A DNA stretch of 64,000 nucleotides from Sanguinoderma infundibulare (Eukaryota > Basidiomycota > Agaricomycetes > Polyporales > Polyporaceae): contig JAVLRN010000008.1 in assembly GCA_032821775.1 (NCBI GenBank), positions 2,728,001 through 2,792,000 on the forward strand, read 5' to 3'. The position numbers and the translations under genes are program-made. Positions 21,738-33,026 of the stretch are shown here, piece after piece. The notes under the pieces were generated by a model that was not told the origin of the DNA, searched no databases, and saw only the letters and a list, made by a program, of their open reading frames with translations. Each line of letters begins with the position of its first letter. Positions within the stretch are counted from its first letter, which is position 1.

Positions 21738-23343
21738 ATGAGCGCAAGAGCTCCATTCGTTCCTCGCCCTGCGTCCCGCACGGATGCGAGCAATGGGGAA
21801 AACGCCCAACGTCTTCCGTCGCCCCCTGCTGCTTATGAACCGTTTCGCTCGAACGGTCTTCTCAGCGCATCCGACGGTCAACCACCCATCCCCGGCGAAC
21901 ATCCCTCCAAGCACTCGGACATGCCTCCTCATCCCCATCCTTCCTCGGCCAAGTTCAAGCCGCTTAACCTGTCTGGACTGGGCAAGCACAAGAACAACTC
22001 CCAGTCACGTCCCACTCTGCCTCGCCCTTCCGTCGATGGCTCTGGCTCCCAACGTTCCCGTTCTCCAAAGCCCTTTGCCTCTGGTCAGCAGAAACACTTG
22101 GCGGCAACACGTCCCTCCTCACCCTTCTTTCCAAGTCCTGGTCTCGTCTCTATGAACGCTTTCCGCGCCCCACCTCCGCCGTCTCGCTCTCACCACTCTC
22201 CTGAAAGCGAGGAATTTAGCGCAAATAAGGCGCATATAGTCCCTCATCCCAACTCTCTTGCCCTCGGAGACCTCAAGGACAACACCTCCTCTGCCCATGA
22301 GACTGATTCTTTCCGGTTCTTGGACCCGTCCCGCTCTGCACACCGTTCTCGCACGGCCTCTCATCCCTCTCTCGCTAGCATCCACGAAGTCGACGAAGAA
22401 ACTGAGAACGCGACTTCTCGCAACACTCAGCCCATGGCGCCTCCTCCAGCTCCTGCCTTGGTCACCTTCGCTGCTGACTACCATCGCGAAGATTTCTTGG
22501 GATCGTCCCAGCAAGGCGAACCGCTCGGTCAATCGCTTCGGCGACCCATGAAACGATCGGAACCCGCAATAGAAGATGGGGAAGAGTACGAGTATGGGAA
22601 CGATGCGAAGAGATACAAGATGGGAATCCACGAGGTGCGTCATCTAATTCCGATTCGTTTCTTGCCACTGTATTTTTGTAGGAGTATCCATCTGTCTACG
22701 GCGGTCGGGCGACTCCTGGGCATTACCCTAGCCCAGCCCTAGCCGGTCGAGTATTGGAGATGTCCCTGCTCTCAGCCCCCGGTCCCTCCAAGGCGAACGG
22801 AGATGGTGCCTCTAAGCAAGCATTATACCGGCTTCTTGGACAAGATCTTGACATTTGGGTAGAAGCGCATGCGGATAGTTATGAGCAAGCGAGGAAAAGG
22901 TGGTCTGAATGCTCAATGGAGGAGTGGTCCAAGGGTGCCGATGGTATGTCTTCCTCTGTGTCCGCGTCGTCCGTTTGCGTTATGACCTCGTTCCGCTCAG
23001 ACCTCGCTGAGCGATTCTCAAAGTTGCTGGACTTCGTGAGTAGCGCTTAATTCCAGTCATTCCGTCTTCTGACGTTGTGATCAGGTGAAAGAGCACATGA
23101 CGTGAGTACGTATGTTGAGTAACCTGCCCTTGGTTGACGGTTTCTGCTGGCAGTGCGAAGCTTGCGGTGTACGCCTCACTTCAGAACGCAATCTCGCAGC
23201 ACAAAGGACTTCTTGCAGAGAAGGAGAAAGCATTAACTGAGGCCAGGCAGAGTCTGGTGAGGGAGGGCGGCGCTGTCGTCGGCGAAACGCTTAGTGCATC
23301 GACGTTGGCGGTTGTGAACCCGGACGAGGGAGTTTTAGGCTGA
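21738..23343 (+). CDS. Disordered protein with C-terminal ECM11-like coiled coil
   Basis: Five exons join to 466 residues in exact frame: 21738-22634, 22682-22943, 23001-23035, 23085-23101, 23154-23343. The first 300 residues are Ser/Pro/His-rich and probably disordered. The C-terminal about 110 residues are helical: WSECSMEEWSKGADDLAERF, SKLLDFVKEHMTAKLAVYAS, then LLAEKEKALTEARQSLV. A tryptophan-containing linker, a helix ending in a VKEHM-like segment, and a long charged helix resemble the C-terminal domain of fungal ECM11 (in yeast a synaptonemal-complex component needed for meiotic crossover assembly). That assignment rests on pattern memory only. An acidic/basic stretch (EDGEEYEYGNDAKRYK) precedes the domain. 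The gene is divergent from the thioesterase with under 200 bp between starts. Confidence 0.75.
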
Positions 23344-23486
23344 CGACTGAATAATTGCTGAGTTCTCAATGTATGTCATTCAGAGAGCATGTGTCCCCCA
23401 AAAGACTTTCCCATAGGAACTATCGTTACAGTAAACTGTTTCAACAATGATACCGTGACCGTCTAATCTTCCCAATTGTCCTTCAA

Positions 23487-23993
23487 CTACGCATCCTTGG
23501 CCTGCAATTCCTTCACAATCTCAACCGCCCGCTTGAACCTGGCTTTCTCCTCCTCTGTCGGCTTCACCTGGCTGTCACCACGACCACAGCCCTGGGGACC
23601 ACGATTCACCCATTCGAAACCCTCGGTGCCGAATGCGATGCTTGTGTCCAAACCGTAGATATCTTCAATGCCGGGGGGAGACTCTGTCGGAATGGACTCT
23701 AGAATATCACGGAGCTCCGTGACGAGAGCAACTGTGTGTTCATTGGAAGCGGAGATGGACTTGGGGAGAGCGTCTTGGAGAGAAGGAGTGCCTTTGGGGC
23801 GGACCGCGCTCGTGATATTGAGCGAGCTCTGCGCGGGAATGCCTGTGATAGTCACGATGGCATTCGGCGTCGGAGGTGCGAAGCCACCTGTGATGCCTAG
23901 CATGGGGCGAAGTCAGCCGGATCGTTATCGGATACAGTACGAGACACGAAACTTGCCTTCTTGAAGGCGAAGAGAGAACTCTGGGATGGACAT
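23487..23993 (-). CDS. Small protein of unknown function (148 aa)
   Basis: Two exons, 23993-23957 and 23896-23487, join in frame to 148 residues beginning MSIPEFSLRLQEG, then ITGGFAPPTPNAIVTITG. The C-terminus has a charged helix (PTEEEKARFKRAVEIVKELQ). The best donor by consensus is a GC site (GCAAGT at 23956), giving a GC-AG intron; a weaker GT donor nine bases downstream also keeps the frame and would add three residues. No signal peptide, membrane helix or known catalytic motif was seen. I do not recognise the family. The two-exon structure and clean frame argue that it is real. Confidence 0.65.
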
Positions 23994-24160
23994 GAGCGGT
24001 GGATGGAAGACTGGGCGAAAAGGTGGAGAGTAATGCGACGAGGGCTAGACGTGGAGACGTGGCAAAGACGACGGGCGTGGCAGAGATGATGGAGAGGGGC
24101 TGAAGAGCCGCGCCGGAAGCTGACGTCAGAAGAGACCGCGGGGAACTCGGACCGGGCGGG

Positions 24161-27100
24161 TCAGCAGACGAGGCAGTCCTCCTTGAAGGAGAGGTTGTAC
24201 ATCGTCTTGTCGACCGTCTTCTCGATCTTCTTCCAGTCCGACCGCCGCTGGATGAACTCGTAGATGTCCTGCCACAGCGTCAGCCTCAGCCGCTAGCCAC
24301 CAAACACGCCCAACCTGCACCCACTTCGGGTCGATACGCGCCTCCATATCGCGTCACATCCCTCACAATCTGAGCAAGATCCTTGGCGTCTTCGACCACG
24401 TAGACGTGCCCTAGCATCTTCAAATAAGCAAACTCCGATGCTATGCTCGCCACCCGGAGCGAATTGATGAACGCGTGGTACGCGTTCAAGTCCGCTATCA
24501 CCTGGAACCCCCCATTCAAAGAGATGATCTGCCGCTTGATATGTTTTTGTAGAATCCTAGGACACTTCAGTCCTTGACGTTGCAGCATAATCAATTCTTT
24601 CGCTTACGCAATGAGTCGTATCCCGACCTCTTGGTAGAACACTTCCAGAACTTCTTTGCTCGTGCTGCCCTTCAGCAGCTGGCAGTGCATTTGCAAACAC
24701 TTGATCGCCTCTCGGCACCCCTGTGTAGGTCCTAATTCAAGTGGGCTGTCTTCCGTCGGATAGTACTCGCGCGGCTTCGTTAACTTTTGAATGATGTGTT
24801 CCACCTGTGTATGGCGCCCGTACGTCTACAAGATCGATGAACGCGCAGAATGTGGGCTTACCTGGTTCATGAGTGCGTCTGTTGCCGCGTTCAAGCCAGC
24901 GGCAACGCTGTCATCCAGCACGTCTTCAAAATGCTTCTTCTCGCGAACGACAGCGTTCAAAAAATCTGTTCTGTCGATGTGAGGGGCCTACAACGCCGTA
25001 ATATTCAAAAGGTGCACCGCAACGTAAAAGGGGGTCTTACTAGTTCTTTGTCAAAGTATACTTGAATCATTGACTGCATGGTATCACCAATATGAACTAG
25101 TTCGAAGAACTGCAACAATGGCGCCACGCTCTTCGTCTCGTCATGCTCGGCCGGCTTGTAAGACTTCATCTGCTCAATGGCACTACGAAAAGTGCAGTCA
25201 CTAATCGATCTACGTGGAATAAAGACAACGTACGTCTGAAATCCCGGTTTTATGTGACGCTCCCCTAATGCCTGTAAAAGGAGGACGAATATCTCCTCAA
25301 TCGTGTCACGGACGCGATGCCCATAAGACCCAGGGTATCCAGAAAACGTCTCAGCTCTCTTCAGCGATTCTCGATCCGTGTGGATAAGCTCCAGCGCTAT
25401 GTCCAAGGAGAGTAGTAGGTCGAGGTTAGCTAAAGCTGGTGGGGGTGCGCTCGAATTTGGCGTGGATACCCGAGTTGGCTGCAGAGAAGAAGGCGCGATG
25501 CTACCTGATTCCACTGCCGTCGATATCGTCAAAGAAGCTTTGAAAGATGTCAATGATAATTCATAGATTGAAGTTCTATTACTTACAGCGAGGCGTTGCT
25601 TTATCGCTGCCCGTCTGGTTCACAGGGTCGGATTCTTCATCCTCGTCCGCACCGATGTCAAACAACATGACATCCCCACCCTTCTCAAAGTCTCGCACGT
25701 ATCCGTCCCTTCCGTTTACATTCCAAGACGATATTCGGGTGAACGGAAATGAACTCTGCGCACCCGAGCCTTGGGCACCCCAGCGCTGTGGATTCAACAT
25801 TTGAATCCCCTGCACTGCAGCACTACTGCCAGTGGTGATCGCGACGCCGACAGCTTTGGGAACGATAGTGACAGGCAGTAAGAGAACATCGGCGAACGAA
25901 GCAAGCACGGTTCGCTTGACTTGAGCAGGGTTGTGCGATCCGAGGAAGCGAGCAGTTTCGGCATTGGTAGGCGTCCCAGGAACTACCTTGTGTTCTGACA
26001 GCTACAGTAAGTTAGAACGGGAGATGGCGCAAACGAGGACCAGCCTACTTGTTTGTCCCAAGATCGACACGTCATTTCCAAACTGTGCTTGACATATTCG
26101 ACTTCTTCGTCGAGGTATTCGTCCATATTGGGCTCAAACATTCGGTAGCTGTCTTAATAGTCAGTGTCGTGGACCATGATATTACCATGGAACACCTACA
26201 CGACATCTTCCGCCTTGGTCTTGGGAAACTTCATGTTCTCCGTCGCAGTCGCGATGGAAATTATTGTGTCGACCATGCGCCAAGCCTCTTTGAAGCTAGC
26301 GGCCACGGCTTTGAGGAAAATCTCGTTGGAGATTTCGCGTGCCCGTGTTAGCAACATGGATACATACTCCCCGACCTAGCACAAAAGGCGTCCAAAATGA
26401 CGCCGTGATACAACATAGGGCGTAAAGCTGGTGCACTTACAACTTCGTTCGCTAAGCGATCGGCGAAAGATAGCAATACATTCGCTTCTGGGGGAAAGAC
26501 CCGTGTCGCGCGAGAGCCATGTTCCTCCAGCGCAGCCAACATATCCGCAATGAACCCATCCATCGGCGTGAACTCGAGTTCCGAATCCTTGCTACAAGGA
26601 GTCAATTACGGCGCCATCAAGACGAAGACTTCGGTACTCACGTAAAGTTGTCAAGAGGTTTCCACTTGTTTTGTTCGTAGAAGATCTCCCGCTTCTCCGC
26701 CCATACTTTGCCCAACTCCCATTCCCCTCCGGAACCATCCCAGACGTCCCAGCTCGCCTCTGCTGCCTCGCGCATTCCCTTTTCGTCTCCTTTCCCGTCA
26801 GCGACATCGAATGCGGTAAGCAGACCATCCTCAAAGCGATCGACTGCAGCGCGAAGGGCAGCACTCTGTGGTTCCCAGTTCCGGAGGGGTTTGACAGAGG
26901 GAGAGAGGAAGAGAGACAAGAGACGGAGGGTATGTGCCTGGCGTCGAAGAGATGGCGCTGGAGAGGGGAAGAGGTTGGATAGGACTGCATGCGGGGGCGA
27001 AGACAAGGCAGGCAGAAGAGGTCGAAGGAGGGCGTGAGCACGGATGTAAAGTGAACGACCGCTTTGGGCTGACGACTGGACTTTGCCTTTCTCCGCGAGA

Positions 27101-27441
27101 GCATCCAGGACGTCCTCTAGCCCGTGTTTGCTAACCCCGAATGCTTTCCAGCGGGCTTCCCACACGCGTTCATCTTTCGCAAGGCTTCCGAGAGCGCGAC
27201 AGCACCTAGCATACACAGGGATGTCGGGTATGGCGAGGAAGGTAAGGATGAGGATGTGAAGGTCGATAGGGAGCCGGCCGATAAGTTGAAAAGGCGCGTA
27301 GCTTTTGGTTCTCGAGTGAGATTGAGGACGGGGTGTAGACTTGTGGATAGAGAACCGCTTTGACACCGGGGAGGTGGAGACAGAGGAAGCAGAGGGTGTG
27401 TTGTATAGACGAATAGGTTCCAGAGTCGCAAATTTGTCCAT
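24161..27441 (-). CDS. RCY1: Recyclin-1: F-box protein with exocyst Sec10-like domain and C-terminal CaaX box
   Basis: Recyclin-1 (budding yeast Rcy1, fission yeast Pof6) is an F-box protein acting in endosome-to-Golgi recycling with Skp1. Exon 1 (27441-26642) encodes an F-box: FQLIGRLPIDLHILILTFLA, then ARCCRALGSLAKDERVWEAR W. Following minus-strand exons carry a Sec10-like helical region: PMDGFIADMLAALEEHG, LTRAREISNEIFLKAVAASF, EPNMDEYLDEEVEYVKHSLE, RVRDTIEEIFVLLLQALGE, EHIIQKLTKPREYYPTEDSP and QKHIKRQIISLNGGFQVIAD. The last exon gives EFIQRRSDWKKIEKTVDKTM, then NLSFKEDCLVC and a stop at 24161. CLVC fits a CaaX prenylation box, a feature of yeast Rcy1 needed for membrane targeting. Exon boundaries between about 26.6 and 24.3 kb were traced only approximately, with introns near 50 nt. 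Confidence 0.9.
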
Positions 27442-27734
27442 GACGAACGTTAGATAGACCGAGTATTTGACTTGTTCCTCCGTTCGTTGTTGATATTATC
27501 GATAGAGACCAGGGAAACTGCCCTAAGGTGGCAGCCTAGGTGAAGGGGCGGAGAGCTCTGGCGCTGGCGAAGGGGCGCACATTCATGGCAGCAAAGAATT
27601 ATCACACGGTCTGCCCCATAACAGCTACTGGTGTCATGACTGCATGTTGCGTTGATTGACATTACAGGAGCAGTACGGCACTAATGAACCGTGAAAATTA
27701 GGGATACATATTGCTACCGAAGCTTGAAATGTAT

Positions 27735-27822
27735 GGCCCAATGGTCTAGAGGTAAGATACTTGCTTTGGGCGGTGTGGCCGTAAACTGCAAGGGATCCCG
27801 GGTTCGAATCCCGGTTGGGCCC
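27735..27822 (+). tRNA. tRNA-Pro (anticodon UGG) with 16-nt intron
   Basis: The folded cloverleaf is complete. The acceptor stem is GGCCCAA with TTGGGCC (27735-27741 with 27815-27821), discriminator C. The D stem is GTCT/AGAT, the anticodon stem CTTGC/GCAAG, and the T arm CCGGG-TTCGAAT-CCCGG. The loop reads TT-TGG-G, so the anticodon is UGG (proline). Between position 37 and 38 there is a 16-nt insertion (about 27771-27786), the canonical place for nuclear tRNA introns. The A box (TGGTCTAGAGG) and B box (GGTTCGAATCC) are intact. Confidence 0.96.
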
Positions 27823-27828
27823 TTTTTT
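27823..27828 (+). terminator. RNA polymerase III terminator of tRNA-Pro
   Basis: A run of six T residues directly follows the discriminator base, the standard Pol III stop signal. Confidence 0.9.
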
Positions 27829-28046
27829 CCCCTTTTGCCGCATACACACATTATGCATACTATCATGACCCCAGACCTTAGTGTTGAGACAAACCAGCAT
27901 ATCTCCCTCAAATCGAGCCCGATAGTCATGAAAGTTGGCACTTAATGAGACAACAGTATTCTATACAACACATTAAAATTTGGTGATCATTGGAGTCTTA
28001 GTTGTGGCAATCTTGGGGAATCAAAGTGTATGGCCAGGATGTATTC

Positions 28047-28514
28047 TGTTACGATGAGGCCAAAGTCTGGGTGATGGGTGTGCACTGTCTAAGCGAGCAG
28101 AGGATGAGGAGGAAGTTGAGCAGTGTTCTGAGTGTCTTAGGCTTGCAGCACCAGTGGGGGTGTTCTGCTGGAGGTCTAGGTTCAATGGAGAGTAAAGCCT
28201 CAATTGATACAAGAGGTCAAACTGGGGTACAGGGTACTGTGCTAAGGTTTATATAGGTGGGGAAAATAATAAGAAGCTAGGAGTGCTATTGTTCGACTGG
28301 GGCTATTGTCTGAGAAAGATAACAGAGGGAAACACATATGTGAAGGAAACAAAGGAAGACATGTGTGTGGAAATGCTATTGTATAGCATCAAGACAATAG
28401 GTGCTATGAGGTGTTGTGACTCTGGGAACTATGGGAGAGACAGGGTTGGACCTGGAGTGGGGAAGGAAGAGAAAAGAAATACATAGAGTAGCTAGAACAT
28501 ACACGATTGTAACA
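28047..28514 (-). repeat. 3' LTR of element A
   Basis: 468 bp, colinear with 34603-35070; begins TGTTACGATGAGG and ends GATTGTAACA. Differences from the other LTR are nearly all transitions. Confidence 0.93.
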
Positions 28515-29340
28515 TCACCCCCCTACTATTCTGAAGCTTCCACAAAGCTGTCCTACACCTCTACACTGCTGTAGTGCTTCTCATAGCAGGGGTACCTGTA
28601 GGGGTCAATTACAATGACCTCACTGTTGTCATTGCATCTGTACTTCGACTCTTGATTATAGAGAAAGTCTGAGTTGTAGGAGGCGATGGACAGGTTCAGA
28701 GAAGGAATGTGTTCAACTTGTAAAATGTGAGTGGAAGTGAACTCATTGAGCACATAAGGGGAGGAGAGATGCTCTGCGAGGGGTATGGAGTGAGTGAAGC
28801 CTCCACTCAGTGGATGCTCAGGGGGACTGGCATCTCCATGGGGGCATCAGTAGAGATGGTGAAGTGGAGTAGGGGTCTGGGGAGGTCTCTCTGCTCAGTT
28901 GAGGAGGAGTATGTGGTTCCTCATTGAGGAGCGCATAGAAGGAGGAAGGGATTTGGCTCTCCAATGGAGCCTAGAGGGTGTTGATGACTGCCTTGAGGGT
29001 GTTGGTGAAGTGAATCTGACTGGATTGAAGTTGGTTATGGGCAGCATCAACCACATGCAGGGCCTTTTTGAAATAGGAGAGTGCCATGTTGGCCTGGTGA
29101 GCAGCATCAATGGCAGAGGTGAGAGGCTGGTTGTTTGCAAGGAGGGCCATATGCACATTATATTCTATGGGTCCGAAAGTAACAAGATGCTGCATCAGGG
29201 AGCAGAGAGACTGGTAATCAGAGCTGGTGGTGCTGCAGGACATCATGGAGGGTTGAGGGTAGATGTGATAGTATGGTGGATAGTGATGGAGGATGAGTGG
29301 AGTACTGGCAATCTCAGAGTCAGTGGACCTTTTTATATAC
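28515..29340 (-). pseudogene. Post-chromodomain region of element A
   Basis: Between the chromodomain and the 3' LTR a minus-strand frame (about 29340-28895) reads Gln/Ala-rich helical sequence such as ALLANNQPLTSAIDAAHQ and FTNTLKAVINTL. It appears to be a C-terminal extension of the polyprotein. No known domain. The final 350 bp before the LTR look non-coding. Confidence 0.5.
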
Positions 29341-29460
29341 CTGTAGGGTCTCTGCAGTATGGCAGAACAAGTCTTCAGGTTCCCAGGAGTTTTCAGTGGT
29401 GAGATAGCCAACCCACTTAACAAGGTACTGCAGGTATCCATACCATTTTCAGTGTCCAAC
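29340..29460 (-). pseudogene. Chromodomain at integrase C-terminus of element A
   Basis: The minus-strand frame through 29450-29345 reads WYGYLQYLVKWVGY, then TTENSWEPEDLF and ETLQVYKK. This is the chromodomain pattern YLVKWxGY...SWEP, which in chromoviruses guides integration to methylated-histone chromatin. It is separated from the integrase frame by a shift or stop. Confidence 0.85.
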
Positions 29461-29586
29461 AATGGCTTTGACTTTATACTCTTCTTCTCCTTTGATTAGG
29501 TCAGAAGGTGGTAGAGAGAAGTTCAGACCATGTGTTTCATTCTCATGGTATGGCATCAGAAGTGTGACATAGAATACTGGATGGAT

Positions 29587-30470
29587 TCACCATTGAGCAG
29601 GGAGTAGAAGGTGGTAGGTCAGTGGTCCAAGAACTTTCATAATTTTGAATAGTCCTTGTCTCTTCATGGTTAATTTCCAGTGGTCAGTGATAAACTGAAG
29701 GTTCTTTGCATCAAGCCGGACCTTCTGTCCCTTCTTGAAAGGTGTGAACCCCCTCATGATGTGCTCGAACATGCACTGCTGGGCTAACTTGTAAGCTGTG
29801 AGGGCTTCTTCTCTTGCCTTGTGAAGGGAATCAAGGTGTTGTTCCACAGACAGAACAAGAGTCTTGAGAAATATGGAAGGGATGGCCTGAGGGTTGTAGC
29901 CCATCATGAGATAGAAGGGAGAGGCGTTACATCCTTGTGTCACATGTTGGTTGTGCATGAACTCAATGTTGGAAAGAAGGGTGAATCAGTCCTCTGGGTG
30001 GTTGGCGCAAAAGGCCTGTAGATAGGCCTCAATCATCTGGTTCATTCATTCCATTCCACCATTGATCTGTGAGTGGTAACTGAGGTCCTCTGTCGGAGAT
30101 GATACAGGATGGGAGGCTGAAGCATTTATAGACAAACTGAGGGTAAAGGAGGGAAGTGCCTATGGCATCAATGGTCTTCATGCAGGGACAAAGAATTACC
30201 CCCTTCGTAAAGTCATGGTCTGCCATGACCATGAAAGCATTGAAGCCTGTGGAGGGAGGTAGGTTGGTGATGAAGTCCATGGTGACCATTTTGAAAAGAT
30301 GTGCACCCAGCTTTGCCGGTATGGACATGAGAGGAGGAATGGTAGGGTGGGTGTTGATCTTCATTTGTTGGCATGTGATGCAACTGTGGATATAATTTCA
30401 AATAAAAATGGCCATGCTGGACCACCAGTAATGGTGCTGCAGCAACTCCAGAGTTTCAAACTGTTCTGGG
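29587..30470 (-). pseudogene. Integrase of element A (decayed)
   Basis: Fragments on the minus strand include the zinc-binding end (SCITCQQMK near 30375), the catalytic core start TMDFITNLPPSTGFNAFMVM with CIISDRGPQ, and the C-terminal portion PFKKGQKVRLDAKNLQF followed by LFKIMKVLGPLTYHL. At least one frame break separates the core (30364-30029) from the C-terminal part (29958-29587). Pattern match is to Ty3/gypsy integrases. Confidence 0.88.
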
Positions 30471-31011
30471 TGTTCCGTCAGATGAAGGTCATGGTAGTGT
30501 CATACAATGTCTTGTCAAAAATCAACATTGAGGGGAATGTAGCATCTGTATTGGAAGAAAACAAGCCCATCATCGAAAGATCAGTCTGACAGCATGGACT
30601 TCATGAAGAGGGATGTGCCTTGCTTTGCTGTCACTAGGGCATCCAGCATGACTTGGTCTTTCTTGTGATGAGCTTTGATCTGCTCAGTGAAACTGGTGTC
30701 AAGTGGAGAGATGAATAGAGAATCAGAAAGGAGAACAATTACATCATTGTTGTTGACTTCAAGGTTAAGATGGTAAAGTTGAGAAAGGGTATCAGATTAG
30801 ATTATTCATGTGTTGGGGATGGAGCTGAAGCTCAAACTGAGAAAGGAATAGACTTCACTGAGCCTGTCTTTGGTTAAGTTTCTGTGCTGTTCAAAAGTAT
30901 GTGAAGTTCATGTGATCAGAGAGGACCTCGACTGGGTGTGGGCTTTCTTTGAGGTAGTGGCGCCATTTCTCTAAGGCTCAGACAATTCTCAATAGTTCAT
31001 AGTCATAGATC

Positions 31012-32140
31012 TTATTTGAAGGATTGAGATAGATAGGCATAGGGGTGCATGTCGTTGTTGGCATCTACTTGATGAAGAATAGTATCACTGGTAAATTTGA
31101 ATGCATCAGACTTGATGGTGAAGGGTTTCGACTTGTTGGATAAAATAAGAGCAGGTGCTTCAGTGAACTTTATTTTGAGAGTGTCAAAAGCTTGTTGTTC
31201 AATGATGCCCCACACCCAAGGCATGTCCTTCTTGGTTAAATCATATAGAGGGTAAGTGAGGTCAGAGTAGTGGAAGATGAACCATCTGTAGAAATTGCCA
31301 AACTCTAGGAATGAGTGAACAGCTTTGACTGATGTAAGAGCTGGTCAATCGTAAATGCCCTGGAGTTTGGTTGGGTCCATGGCTAACACTCCAGGTTTGA
31401 TGATGAGATCAAAAAACTTCACTTCAGGTATATTGAAAAAGCACTTTTCCAGTTTTCAGAAGAGGTCATTTTCTCAGAGACATTGTAGGACTCAGAGGGT
31501 GCATTGGGTACAGGTAGTGGCATCTTTGGAGAAGATGAGGATGTCATTCACGTAGATCATCATCTAGCCCTCATTGATCATATCATGGAAGAGGTCATTC
31601 ATCATGGCCTGGAATGTGGAAGGGGAGTTGCACAGATCAAAGAACATTACAGTGGATTCAAAGAGTTCTCTTGAGCACTTGAATGCCACTTTCTACTGAT
31701 CTCCATCCTTGATTCGAACATTGTTGTATCCTGAGTGAAGGTCCATCTTAGAGAAGATAGTGACCCTTTGAAACTTATCAATCAGTTCCTGGACAAGGGG
31801 TAGTGGATAGGAGTTTTTGATAGTTCTGTTATTGAGGTATTGATAGTCCTGGCAAAGGTGTAGCAACCCATCTTTCTTAGAGATGAAGAAGAACAGGGAG
31901 GCCATAGGTGACTTTGATGGTCTGATGTAACCCTTACACAGGTTCTTATTGATGAACTCATCAAAAGTGGTCTGCTCCTTGAGTGATAGCAGGTAAACCT
32001 TGCAGTTACAGAGAATAAAGTTGGGTTTGAGGTCAGTGGTGTGGTCATAGAACTGTGGTTCAGGAAAGTGTTCTGCAGCTTTCTTATCAAAAATATCTCA
32101 ATAGTCGTGATAGGAGGTGGGTACCATTTCCTTGAATGAG
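31012..32140 (-). pseudogene. Reverse transcriptase and RNase H of element A (decayed)
   Basis: RT fragments: [20 protein letters not shown] (palm start) and [20 protein letters not shown] (31905-31693). The catalytic turn near 31550 reads YVND in place of Y-x-DD, so the first active-site Asp is lost. RNase H begins at 31224-31012 (FDTLKIKFTEAPALILSNKS, then DAFKFTSDTILHQ) and lies in a separate frame. The order and spacing are normal for Ty3/gypsy pol. Confidence 0.87.
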
Positions 32141-32601
32141 TGGGTCTTCTCCTTCTTGTGTTGTTATTGAGCCATCTCCATAGCAGGGTTGAGTTTAGCT
32201 ATAGTTGATGCCTGCTGGCCTAGGGTGTAACAATGTTGGGACCCAGAGAATCACCAATGAGTAAGATGTCTGAGGGTGTGCGAGGTGGAAGATGGGCTCT
32301 CTTCAGAGAGATCAACAGTCAGCAGGGAGTCCTGTGGATTGAAGATTGCTATCACTGGTTCTCCTTGGATGAAAGAGATGAGTAGGTCATTAGGGAGGAG
32401 TCCCTGGTCCAGCTCAGTTGGGGTGTTATTGAGTGCTTCGCGAGATTGTTTTTCAGCTGCAGTTTGCTCAAAGATATGCAAGAGTGCTTCAAGGACAGTG
32501 CAAGGGTTTCTCCTTCATCAGGTGCATCTTCCACAGTGGTTTTCTGTGAGGGTGCTGGTGTACAGGATGGAGTGGGTGGAGATTGTTTGTGAGAAGAGAG
32601 A

Positions 32602-33018
32602 TAAGGCTGAGCATAGGTCCAGATTATATCACAGGTAACCTAGACCTGACCTGCAGAATTGCCTATAGGTTAATAACTTGTAAGTTCAGATACCTACATC
32701 ATAAATCAGCTGCAAATCTGAATCAGTCATTTTATAAGATATTACAGGTTAGGTTTTAGATCACCTGCAAAGTGACCTGTATTTTTGTTTATCTATAAAT
32801 ATTTATTAGGCTCTTTAACATCTTTTTTCACTATTTCTAGTCTGTTTAAAAATATTTAGTAAAATCAATAATGTTACCTATAATTTATAGGTCTTTGATT
32901 TATAAGTTTAGGTTAAAAATTGATTTGATTCATACAGTTCCCAATCAAAGTCTCAAAAGCTGACAAACTCACAGGTTCAGATCTGAATCAACTATAGGTT
33001 AACCTATGCTCAGCCTTA
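32602..33018. mobile_element. hAT-type MITE, copy 1 (417 bp)
   Basis: The element has terminal inverted repeats TAAGGCTGAGCATAGGT / ACCTATGCTCAGCCTTA. It is flanked by aagagaga and aggagaga, an 8-bp target duplication with one mismatch. It is inserted in element A between the protease and RT segments and is reverse-oriented relative to copies 2 and 3. No coding capacity. Confidence 0.9.
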
Positions 33019-33026
33019 AGGAGAGA

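Noticed and set aside
21553..21756. 67-codon minus frame as a 5' exon of the thioesterase
   Set aside because: It needs a 36-nt GC-AG intron and would overlap the coding start of the divergent gene; left only as a possibility.
27634..27945. Open frames on both strands across the tRNA (for example one reading GIRTRDP on the minus strand)
   Set aside because: These are translations of a tRNA gene, a well-known source of false proteins; the cloverleaf and Pol III terminator explain the sequence.
28047..28514. Targeted integration of element A next to the tRNA, as in Ty3 of yeast
   Set aside because: The LTR lies more than 200 bp downstream of the tRNA, not at its transcription start, and the chromodomain points to chromatin-directed targeting.
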